Of a DNA stretch of 64,000 bases, positions 50,949 to 62,105 are shown piece by piece (within the stretch, counting starts at the first letter, position 1; every line of letters begins with the position of its first letter). The DNA comes from JBDWFY01 sp964291365 (lineage in GTDB: Bacteria; Pseudomonadota; Alphaproteobacteria; Rhizobiales; Stappiaceae): the NCBI GenBank assembly GCA_964291365.2, contig OZ219996.1, forward strand, positions 62,001-126,000, in the 5' to 3' direction. Position numbers and translations under genes: made by a program. A model generated the notes under the pieces. The model ran no database searches, had not been told where the DNA came from, and worked only from the letters and a program-made list of their open reading frames with translations.

Positions 50949-51040
50949 TATAGGTACATTTGAAAGAATTATAGGGCATGTTTGCCAGCATTGAAGAAAT
51001 GAATTATCGGTAAAAAAAAAGAATTATCTGGGCCTAACTA

Positions 51041-51790
51041 TCAGCCTAAATCGTGATTTTTTCTGCCACCCACCCAAATAAAAAAGCTTACCTGACGGCC
51101 GACTTGTTGAAAATACCAAAGGACAGATTACTTCAGGTAGTCACGGCATCATGCAGGGCTTCTTTGTCCTCCGTTCTATACAGAGATGGGTGTGGCACGG
51201 GTCAAAATGACCAGGCAGGTGGCTGACCAAGCAAACTGCTGAATCAACGTAGTTTAAACTATTTGTCGATGCTTTCAACCTCCTGTAGGCCTACGTTCTT
51301 ATTTACATAAATTCTACATATTATTACTGTGGCTTAGTAAGGTTCTTGTGGCTGTAAGTTACCATCCATACATTGGCCACGCCCACTTATTCTTTGTCAA
51401 AGATCGAAGTCGGTCCAACGCTTGATCGAAAGCACTCCATGATAGAAGTAATGTAGGGGTAGATTCAAGTTCTGATTCTTTCAAAAATCACTTGAAACCA
51501 AACCTTCGCGATATTGAGAGTATGCTATATTGGAGGCATGGTTTCAAGTGACTTCTAAACGTTTCATAACTTGATTCTATTGCCATGTTACTTTTATCGT
51601 GGAGTGCTTTTGATCCAACATTGGCAATTTTGACCTTTGACCTCTACGTAATGTGACTATACGGGCCGTGAAGAAGCCGTAAAAAGCTTACCACACCTTT
51701 TTGTGCCGCGATGTTCTTCAAAAACGTGAAAAACATCAACAAAAATCGCTACATTCCCATTGGGCATTCATTACGCGATTTACCCCATTG
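51041..51790. repeat. Left arm of the mosaic inverted repeat, middle segments
   Basis: Reverse complement of about 54,075-54,525. Shared strings are aagcttacctgacggccgac, caaaggacagattacttcag, tagtcacgg, cacgggtcaaa, gcatggtttcaagtgac and gacctttgacctctacgtaatg. Bases 51,434-51,615 are themselves a small palindrome (gcactccatgat ... atcgtggagtgc), and the right arm contains the same inner palindrome. About 180 bp (51,245-51,430) has no match in the right arm. No coding potential seen. Confidence 0.75.
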
Positions 51791-52855
51791 TTTTGTCGAT
51801 TTGCGTGCGATAATACAGGCCTGTATAACCACCGCCATATAATGTGGAGGAGAAAACTTCTAGCGCCCTAAATTGCTTACATGTAGACTGACGTATGGAA
51901 GGAATACCTGGGGAAATGCTTCAGCTTTAAATTTTCAAGTGATAACCCTAGCAGCCTCGTACCTAGCGGCCCTTCCCAGCTTTTCAATGTTGCATACTGA
52001 AAAGTGGGAGGCCTGGCAGCAGAAACCACGACTTTGGCTCACGATGACGCGAAGACAAGCGGTCTGATGGTTCCTTCAAAAAGCCAGTCTTTGCTAGCCA
52101 CACGTTAGCTTAACAAGTTTCATTCGTTATGGTCTTTATGGATCGTACTACACTCTGTATCTAGCGTTTGAACCATACCTCTCGATCGTTAGCGACAAGA
52201 GCCCTCAAAATCTTGGTGACTTTCGACGCACTGGAAGGTCTCACTACGCGTTACGCCATGCACGTGACTTGTACAATAAATCGCGCTACACTTGTACTGT
52301 CGATTGCGCTTTACCTCGAACGCCCGTGAATGCGTTCGTATGAGCGTTGAACAAACGAGATACTTCATTCGCCACGTAAAACCACGGAAAACGATGCGTA
52401 AGCCAACTGCTTGCCCAATGATTGCGTGGCATTCCAACCCATACGTTAGTTTTACACTCACACGAAGGCAAGGCTACGCTCACAGGCAAGCATTCACTGA
52501 TGTTCCAAGTGAACAGTAATCGACAGTATCAGGCATTCCCGCTTTTCAGCGTGCACCATTGAAAAGCTCTGAACGGCCTGAGGACGAGGCTGACGCAAGG
52601 GCAAGGCCAGCACAATTTGTGACGTAAACTTACGCTACGTTTTCAGTGGCTTTACGTGGCGAACGAAGTGAATGAAGTATCTCTCACGTTCTAGGCTTAC
52701 ACGCACGCATTTACGAGGATTCGAATGAAGCTCAATCAACGGTTGAATCAGTCTCTTCTAGCTTTTCGTTGCGACAAGCATCGACGCGGTGTGTGAACCG
52801 ACTTTAAGTTTAACTGCGCTACTGGTATGCTACAGTGTATACTTAGAGTCTACTA
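51791..52855. repeat. ~1.06-kb arm-specific insertion with nested inverted repeats
   Basis: Absent from the right arm, where the flanking sequences are adjacent. It contains two interleaved inverted pairs: about 51,955-52,010 with 52,537-52,590 (around cagcttttcaatg/cattgaaaagct), and about 52,300-52,400 with 52,640-52,725 (gagatacttcattc, gccacgtaaa). The interleaving suggests two successive insertions or a rearranged foldback element. Open frames at 52,189-52,519 on both strands overlap each other and follow the inverted repeats, so I do not call genes. Confidence 0.6.
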
Positions 52856-53095
52856 GTAAAGAGTCTCTCTCTCGATTGTGTGCTACGCTATGGCAATTAA
52901 TAAAACAGCAGAAAGCAGTGTACCGACCAATTTCCTTATTATTTCATCGATGAGGAAACTTCTTACTTCGTAGTAAAGTATACATCAACAGCGCAAACTA
53001 GAAAGGGAAATTCAACCATAGATAATAGAGAGGAAGGAGGGATTGGAAACGCGCGCATACCCTGTAGATATATGCTCGTCGCGGTCACGTGACTT
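52856..53095. repeat. Left arm of the mosaic inverted repeat, inner segment
   Basis: Reverse complement of about 53,780-54,050: gaggaaacttctta, gtaaagtatacatcaa against gtaaagtgtacatcaa, ctagaaaggg, catagataatagagag and atatatgctcgtc share order and spacing with the other arm. This is the last segment before the loop. Confidence 0.75.
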
Positions 53096-53740
53096 CATCT
53101 AAGTTCACGAGTGGCATAAAACCACATCAAGACAGCCTTTTCGCGCCTTGGCAAGGGCACCATGTATGGGTATCACCTTTCTAACCAACCTACCAGAGAT
53201 CTAAAGCCAAAAGCCAAAAAAATTAGGCAGTTTTCAGAACGGTTTTGTAGCTACCACTCACAGATTGGCCTTGTGTACTTTTTACGAGACCTGTACATAG
53301 TGAATAGATTCTTTCAAGGCCTGGCATGAACTATCGTCACATAGAGAATACAAACATCGCCTTCAGGTAAGGCCTTTCTGTTCAAATGAACACACTAAGC
53401 CCAGATCTGTTGTGAGCCTGGGTAGACTCCAGCGTTTAAAACGCTCGCTGGGGAACATACCACATCAACAGAGCTCGCGAATGCTTCAGTTGCACTCTGT
53501 ATTCGACTGTGAACAAGGTCCCATCGACTTTTCTTCTGGGTCGATCACCGTTTGTGAAGGAAAAGTACACAAAAGAATTTCAAGCGTGTACAAGAGCAGG
53601 CGCGACTACCAAGACCATTCAAATCACTCTTTTCATTGCTTGATCCCTTGTTCGATAGAACTACACTTGTTTTTAGTCGGTTACTGTTGAATACTAGGCT
53701 CTACAAGGCCATAGGAGCTTGTACTATACTGTACGATACT
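53096..53740. other. Loop between the inverted-repeat arms, no recognised gene
   Basis: About 640 bp with no counterpart elsewhere in the window. The longest open frame (53,412-53,690, 92 codons, plus) begins MSLGRLQRLKRSL and shows no domain I recognise. No tandem repeats. Confidence 0.5.
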
Positions 53741-54810
53741 GACTTGCAATGGGGGGCGTGCCGTGACGAGCATGTTCCGTGACGTCACTATAGAGATATA
53801 TGCGCGTTTTCAATCCCTCTCTCTATTATCTATGATTCAACGGATTTCATTGCAGCATACGCACATTAAATAGAGGATAGTGCGCTGTCTGTGCTGCAGC
53901 GCAGACCCTACTAGTAGGGAATTGCCCTTTCTAGAGTGCGCTATTGATGTACACTTTACTAAGAAGTTTCCTTTTCAATGTGTACGTTACTTAGCGCACA
54001 CAATGAAATGAAATTGTTGATACACTGCATTCTGCTGCTGTATTACGATCGAGAGGGCGACTCCTTACTAGCCCAACTGCCCAATGAGAATGTAGCGATT
54101 TTTTTCACGTTTTTGTAGAACATCCTGGCACAGTGCTGGCATTTTTACGGCTTCTCCACGGTCGTATGGTTACATCACGTAGAGGTCAAAGGTCGATATT
54201 GCCTCGAAAGCACTCCACAAAAGTATCAAGTCCTGAAACTTTCAGAAGTCACTTGAAGCCATGCCTCCAATATAGCAATACTCTCAATGTCGCAAAATGG
54301 GTTTGATGACTTTTGAAAGTGTCAGGACTTGATTCAGCAGTCTGCTCGGTCAGCCACCTGCCTGGTCATTTGACCCGTGCCACACACATCTCTGTATAGA
54401 ACGGAGGACAAAGAAGCCCTGATACCGTGACTACCTGAAGTAATCTGTCCTTTGGTATTTTCAACAAGTCGGCCGTCAGGTAAGCTTTTGTATTTGGATG
54501 GATGGCAGGAAAAAATATTCACAATTTAGGCTAATAGCGCTTAAACTAAATCGGCTTTACAAAAGCCAAAGGGCATTATTATAGATTAGGATGTACAATT
54601 CTTATGAATGCCATACCATGAATCTAGCCGGGGTAATTGTCCTCAGTATTTTGGCTTTTATGCTATATTAGTGCATGTACAAGATCGGTCACGCTTTCTA
54701 ACGTGAATGTGGGCGTGGTAATTAATTCCTTCGTGAACGTTTTCCTCGTTAGCGCCAGCGTCGAATGTTCGAGTCACACCTACTCCTCGCTATAGTTCTG
54801 TCATGGTAGC
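53741..54810. repeat. Right arm of the mosaic inverted repeat
   Basis: Uninterrupted counterpart of the broken left arm (42,340-42,674, 51,038-51,790 and 52,856-53,095). Because it lacks the TIR element, the CACTA element and the 1.06-kb insertion, it serves as the empty-site reference for all three. Divergence between arms is substantial, so the inverted repeat is old compared with the transposons in it. Confidence 0.75.
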
Positions 54811-55210
54811 CACGAGGAACCCGTTAGGGAAAGTCTCTGCAAGTGGACTTTCCTGTTGATAGCCGCTTCCTAGCGCTCGAAAAACATCGATATTGCGTTT
54901 ATCCCCATAGTTGTCTGTATATTATTGCCAACCAAGAAAGTGTGATACACCCCGCATTAACACACGTTCACGACTTTTCTCGTGCCTCGAGCCTAGTGCC
55001 AGTGGTTAAACGGTCACGCCGGATTAATGTCGTAGGAGGTAAATATTCATATGGAGTTTTTCTAACATGCGCAAAAGTGTAGATCTAAGGCGCTTGTCCC
55101 TGTCCTGAGCATTGCTAATATTACTGGTTAACAGTGATAGTGAATATTTTTGTGTACGAAAGGTTTGACGGATTTCACAGCATGGGCACAAAGATAAATA
55201 CAACTCCAGA
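54775..55210 (+). repeat. Direct-repeat module Y, right copy
   Basis: Partner of 40,780-41,240 in the same orientation. It overlaps the outer end of the right inverted-repeat arm by about 30 bp, so at this end arm and module are contiguous, while at the left end they are separated by the uncharacterised 1.1 kb. Confidence 0.75.
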
Positions 55211-55390
55211 TTATTTCTGCTCAGAAACATGTGGTAAAGTTTTTGGCGACGCCATTCCGTAACTGAAATTTTACAAGTGAAAATTCTTGCGGCCATGTAG
55301 TGAAATACTCGAAATTTTTGAAAATATACACTATCACTGTAAATCAGTACTATCAACGACAGACAATATCCTGCAAACGAATCGTCAATT
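55211..55390. other. Short interval with no recognised feature
   Basis: About 180 bp of AT-rich DNA between module Y and the next element; the last four bases (AATT) are the target duplication of that element. Confidence 0.5.
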
Positions 55391-56732
55391 GTTACCGGTG
55401 TCATAGCGGATTTGTTCCGCCGTGCCAAAGTTCCGGCGGAATAAATATCGCTGGCGGATACATTCCACCGGAAAGAATACGCTAGCGTACATATTCCGCC
55501 CGGATAATCTACGCGACCGCGTAAATATTCCGGCCGGCGCAAATGTTCCGCCTAGTAAAATGTGCTATTGCACTTCTCAGTTTGATATCACTCGTTTTAA
55601 AAATCATTACTATGCATGGGTATGAGGATGGGCTGACCTAAGATAAAGTTTAACAAATGTAAAAGTAAAGAAAAGTGAACCATGCCCATTCAGGACACAT
55701 GAAGGTCAAGGCTTATAGAGATTGCAGAGTAGCTTGAAGAAAGGAAGCGAACAAATACTTCGTCTTCAAATTTTTGTGTACTATAATATCAATGATTCGT
55801 TGTAGCCTTCTGTGGACAATCGCTTGGACATGCATAAAGGCACATCCACACCTAATCCATGATGTGCGCATGTCACTCTGCGCCAGTGCAGAGACGTATG
55901 AAGTGGTTATGCCACTCCAGAGGCCACCAGAGAAGCTCCAATAATTATTAAAATGGAACATGTACTTTGACTCTGGTTGCACCTGTGTCAAAGAAACATC
56001 GACTGTTGCCCATCCGGAACAAATTTGCTGATTTTCTGGAAATCCGGAACAGATCCGCTAGCGAATAAATTCCGGCGGAACAAATTCGCTGTGACACCGG
56101 ATGTGAGAATACCCGGCGTATTGTGCGCATATGGCACAATACGCGTTCTTAGTACCACAGGTAAAACAATGTCAAAGTCCAGTTTTTGTCATATTTATGC
56201 CAAAAATCTATTATCCTTTGCCGTCACCTACGGAGGGTAAACGTAAGTTACCAAGGCCTTCATTTCTACCCACGTAGTGTACGGCTGCCGTACACCGAGC
56301 CCGTTGCTAAGGGAGTTATTTAGAATTCCCGATCGCCAGCTCTCTGGATACAGCTAGATTCGTCGAAGTACTGTACGTTCACTCACCCTTTAAGCTTCTT
56401 AGGCATCGAAAAAGAAGCGGCTCTCGTTATGGACAACTAAGTTCGAGACTAACTTGACCGTAGCGTTCGTTTTGAACAATCCGCCCAGGTCCATCTAATT
56501 GATTTACGATTAACGCGTAGTATACGGAAACCCTATACGCATAAAGAGCAACGTCTTCAGACCGTAATTTCTCGTTTTTATGCTTGTAGCGAGATCAGGA
56601 ACAAAGCGCTCTAGCTCCAAAGTGAAGTGAGCGCTCCGTCTCAGACTTTTAGGTAAGTTAACTTTTCAAAAATACAGCTAACTAAAATTTCATAGAATAG
56701 GAAATATGGCGGATTTTCTCAGATCTGGTCAC
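55391..56732. mobile_element. TIR element family, copy 2 (AATT target duplication), split by another element
   Basis: The left end gttaccgg (55,391-55,398) and the body atgtgagaatacccggc onward (56,101-56,732, ending ctggtcac) form one member of the family at 32,378-33,068. AATT occurs at 55,387-55,390 and 56,733-56,736. Shared inner strings include caaagtccagtttttgtcat, cctacggagggtaaac, ttgctaaggg, tacagctagattcgtcgaa and tcaaaaatacagctaac. Without the inserted element it is about 640 bp. Two different 4-bp duplications (ATAT, AATT) in one window fix the duplication length of the family. Confidence 0.85.
55399..56096. mobile_element. 698-bp TGT...ACA element inserted at CCGG
   Basis: Starts TGTCATAGCGGATTTGTTCC and ends in the inverted match (…aacaaattcgctgtgaca). 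CCGG lies on both sides (55,395-55,398; 56,097-56,100). About 165 bp at the left and 100 bp at the right are packed with variants of a short word in both orientations (attccgcc, ttccggcgga, ggcggaataaa, gatccgctagcgaat). The middle is ordinary AT-rich DNA without a convincing gene. TGT...ACA ends and a 4-bp duplication recall integrase-type DNA transposons such as Ginger; this rests on termini only. Confidence 0.8.
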
Positions 56733-59700
56733 AATTATACATAAGTATAAGCACTTATACAAGCGTGTGCACACACATTCAGATTTGCACAAACACATAC
56801 ACACACATAAAGGTACAAACACACACATGTACACTATGTACAAATATACACCACATACATGTATATATAAATATAAGCATACTTGTACATACAGGAAAAA
56901 ATACCCAGATGTATAGATAAGTACAAACTCTCATGTACACACAGAGACACACAGGGTACAAATATACACATATACACACATACATGCATTCACATACATG
57001 AAGGTACATATGTACATTCACAGACATAAAGGTACAAATATGCACATGTACACATACACACACTCACACGTATAAAGGTACACATGTACACATACATTCA
57101 CACAAATAGAGGTACACACATATACACACATACACCCTTTCACACGCATAAAGGTACACATGTACAAACATACACTTAATCACACACATAAAGGTACATA
57201 CACACACATGTGCTCACATACACACATTTGCACACATAAATGTACAAACACACATGTACACACATACACACATTCACACACATGAAGGTAAAAACACACA
57301 TGTACACATGCACACATTTACACATTAAGGTACAAACACGTACATATACACACAAACGGACATTAACACACATAAATATACATACATGTACACATTCATT
57401 CATACAGATAAAGGTACAAACACACACCTGTACACACATTCACACACATAAAGGTACTAAATGTACACATACATTCACACATATAAAGGAACAAACATAC
57501 ATGTACACTTTTATTCACACAGACACAGCTACAAACACACACCTGTTCACACATTCACACACATAATGTACACAAATACATTCACACACATAAATGTACA
57601 AATATACATGTACACTTTTATTCACACATAAAGGTACAAACACACTCATGTACACACATACACATACACATGTACACACAATCACACACATAAAGGTATA
57701 AAAACATACATGTACACACCTACATTCACACACAGAAGGTACAAACGCACACATGTACACACATACACACATAAAAGTACAAACACACAGGTACACACAT
57801 ACACACATTCACACACAGACAAACGTACATGTGCACACTCATTCACACACATGAAGGCAAAAACACACATGTACACATACACACATTCACACACATTAAG
57901 ATATAAATACGCAAATGCATTCACACATTCATTCACACAGATAAAGGTATAAATACACACCTGTACACACATTCACACACATAGAGGTACTAAATGTACA
58001 CACATACATTGACACACAAAATGTACAAGCATACATGTGCACTTTTATTCACATAAAGGTACAAACACACACATGTACACACATACACACATTCACACAC
58101 ATGAAGGGACAAACACACATGTACACACATACACACAAAGACAGACATAAGGGTACAAACACACACATGTACACACATGCACACATTTACTGACATAAAG
58201 GTGCAAACACACACATGTACACACATACATTCACACACATTGATACACACACATATTTACACAAATAAAGGTAAAAACACACATGTACATATATATACGC
58301 ATTCACACACAAAGGTACAAACACATACATGTATACACATACACACTTTCACACACATAAAGGTACAAATATACACATATACACACATTCACGTACATTA
58401 AGATAAAAACATATACATGTACTCACATAAAAGTACAAACACACATGTACAAACATACACATTCACACATAAATGTGCAAACACATACACGTACACATTC
58501 ACACACAAAGATACAAGTACACACACATTTACACAAATAAAGGTATAAGCATACATGTACATACATACACACATCCACACTCATAAATGTACAAACACAT
58601 ACATGTACATACACATGTACACACATTCACACATAAAAGTATAAATATAGATGTACACACCTACACATAAAGGTACAAACACTCACATGTACACAAATAC
58701 ACACATTCACTCACTTAAAGGTACAAACACACATGTACACTTACACACATTCACACACATAAAGGTACAAACGCACACATGTGCACACATACACACATAA
58801 AGGTACAAACACACAGGTACACACATACACACATTCACACAAGTACAAACACACGTGTACACACATACACACACATGTACACACATTCACACACATAAAG
58901 GTATAAAAAATACATGTACACACCTACATTCACACATATAAAGGTCACATGTACACACATTCACTCACATAAAGGTACAAACACATATGTACACACATAC
59001 ACACATTCACACACATAAAGGTACAAACACACACATGTACACACATACACACATAAGGGTACAAGCACACAGGTACACACATACACACTTTCACACACAT
59101 AAAGGTATAAACACACATGTACACACATATACACATAAAGGGACAAACGTACATGTACACACGTACACACATAAGGGTACAAACACACACATGTACACAC
59201 ATGCACTCACGTAAAGGTACAGACACACATGTGCACACATACATTCACACACAGATACAAACATACATTTACACAAATAAAGGTGAAAACACACATGTAC
59301 ATACGTACACACATTCACACATAGGTACAAACACATACATGTACGCACACACACATTCACACACAAAGATACAAATGTACACATGTACACACATTCACAC
59401 ACAATGGTAAATACACATATATGTATACACATTCACTCACATAAAGGCACAAACACGCATGTTAAAACATACAAATTCACACAAATGTGCAAACACGCAC
59501 ATGTACACACATATATTCACACAAAGATACACACATTTACATAAATACAGGTAAAACCATACATGTACATATATACACACTTAAAGTTACAAACACATAT
59601 ATGTACACACACACATTCACACATATAAAGGTATAAACACATACATGTACACACCTACATTCACACACAAAGATATAATACTCACATATACACACATACA

Positions 59701-60599
59701 CACATTCACTCACATAAAGGTACAAACACACACATGTACACACATACACATTCACACACATAAAAAGATGCAAACACACACATGTACACACATACATTTA
59801 CACACATAGATACAAACACACATTTACACAAAAACACACATATACATACATACAGACATTCACACACAAAGGTACAAACACATACATTTACACACATACA
59901 TTCACGGTATACACCCACATGTACACACATACACATTCACTCACAAAAAGGTACAAATACACACATGTACACACATACACATTCACACACATAAAGATGC
60001 AAGCACACACATGTACACACATACATTCACACACAGATACATACACACATTTACACAAATAAAGATGTACATACACACATTCACACACATAAAGGTACAA
60101 ACATACACATGTATACACATTCACACACATAAAGGGAAATCACATGCATGTACACATATTCACACATATAAAGATACAAACACATACATGTATACATACA
60201 CACATTCTCACACATAAAGGGACAAACACACATGTACACACATACACTCATTCACTAACACAAAGGTACAAACACACATGTACACATATACACATTAACA
60301 CAATAAATGTGCAAACACACATGTACACACATTCACACACAGAGGTACAAACACACACACACATTTACACAAATAAAGGTAAAAACACACATGTGCATAC
60401 ATACACATTCACAAACATAAAGGAACAAGCACACACATGTATACATACACACATTCACAGATATAAAGGTACAGACAAAACATGTACACATACACACACA
60501 TTAAGGTTCACACACATGTACACACATACACACATTCACACACATAAATGTAAAAACACACATGTACACATACATATTCATACATTAAGGTACACACAC

Positions 60600-62000
60600 A
60601 TGTACACACTAGAATTATGCACCACGTACATATATAGATTAGTTTAAATACACACGTTCACACACATAAGGGTACAAACACATGCACACATTCACATGCA
60701 TAAAATACAAACACACATATACATATGTATGCTTACACAAACGTGTACACACACATACAAACCTGTACACATACATACACACATGTGCTTGCATACAGTT
60801 ACACACAGGGACAAACACACGCTCATGTATATATAAGTATAAAGACACATACATACACATACACATATTCACACACACAAATACACACATGTACACATGC
60901 ATTCACACACTAATGAAGGTACATATACACACATTCACACACATGAAAGTGCAAACACATACATGTACACACATTCACACACACAAAAGTTCAAACACAC
61001 ATATGTACACACATACACATTCTCACACAGAGGGACAAACGCATGTACACACATACACACATTCACAGACATAAAGATGCAGACACACACATGTACACAC
61101 ATACACACATTCACTCACATAAAGGTACAAACACACATGTACACACACACATTCACACAAAACAGTACAAACACACACACGTACACACGTACACCCATTC
61201 ACACACATAAAGGTACAAACACACTTATGTACACACATACACACATTCACAAACATAAAGGTACGAACACACACATGTACACATTCACACACATAAAGGT
61301 ACAAACACACATATGTACACACACACACATTCACACACAAAAGTACAAACGCATATACACATGTACACACATTTACGCACATAAAGGTACACATGTACAC
61401 ACATACACACATTCACACACATAAAAGTACACACGCATGTACACACATGCACATTCACAAACATAAAGGCACTAACACAAACATGACACGTATACATACG
61501 TTCACACAAAGGTACACATACATGCATTAACACACATAAACGTAAAAACACACACATGTACACATACACACATTCACACACATTAAGGTACAAACATATG
61601 TACACACATACACACATTCACACATAGAGGTACAAACATACACATGTACACACATTCACATGCATAAAGGTACACACATGTACACACACCAATTATACAC
61701 TACATATATATAGATTATTTTAAACACATGTTCACACGTTCACACACGTAACAGTACAAACACTTGCATGTACACATACACATTCACATGAATAAAGGTA
61801 CAAACACACATATACACACATGTGCATACACAAACGTGTACACACATGTACAGACCCGTATACACACATACACACATGTGCTTGAATACAATTGCACAAA
61901 ACACACACAATTGTATATATAAGTATAAAGACACATGCATACCCATACACATAATCACACATATAATGGATGTACAAACACATTCACACACTCATAAAGG
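60600..62000. repeat. ~1.08-kb higher-order repeat inside the CA/TG array
   Basis: A non-canonical island (attatgcaccacgtacatat, then agattagtttaaa) at about 60,612 recurs at about 61,689 (attatacactacatatatat, then agattattttaaa). Each is followed ~230 bp later by a second island, gtatatataagtataaag (about 60,827 and 61,914). A fainter relative opens the array (aattatacataagtataagc, 56,733). These islands are the counterpart of the marker block in the other array. Confidence 0.75.
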
Positions 62001-62105
62001 TATAGATACACATGTACACACACATGTACATACATACACACATTCACACACTCATAAAGGTATAGATACACATGTACACACACATGTACATACATACACA
62101 CATTC
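61985..62105. repeat. Perfect 60-bp tandem duplication
   Basis: A unit with cactcataaaggtatagata followed by cacatgtacacacacatgta is repeated once without change; a third, shortened copy of its end follows. It is the least diverged repeat in the CA/TG array, so probably the latest slippage event. Confidence 0.8.

Larger units (their letters stand above)
42675..51037. mobile_element. Small TIR element (about 434 bp) split by the CACTA transposon
   Basis: The ends are inverted copies: left ..taggcccagataa.., right ..ttatctgggccta.., with a further shared aatgctggca 20-40 bp inside each end. Flanks are CTA at 42,672-42,674 and CTA at 51,038-51,040. Removing the element and one CTA gives gcgctatcagcctaaat, which matches the uninterrupted gcgctattagcctaaat in the opposite arm of the surrounding inverted repeat (near 54,530). 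Without the CACTA element and its duplication it would be 434 bp: 348 bp left and 86 bp right. No coding region. The 3-bp CTA duplication would suit a Harbinger-type origin, but the terminal bases do not settle this. Confidence 0.7.

Noticed and set aside
52189..52519. Overlapping open frames on both strands near 52.3 kb
   Set aside because: They mirror the inverted repeats and have no recognisable domain.
56733..56780. Telomere or subtelomere start at the CA/TG array
   Set aside because: No TTAGGG-type or other telomere-like repeat is seen at either end of the array inside the window.
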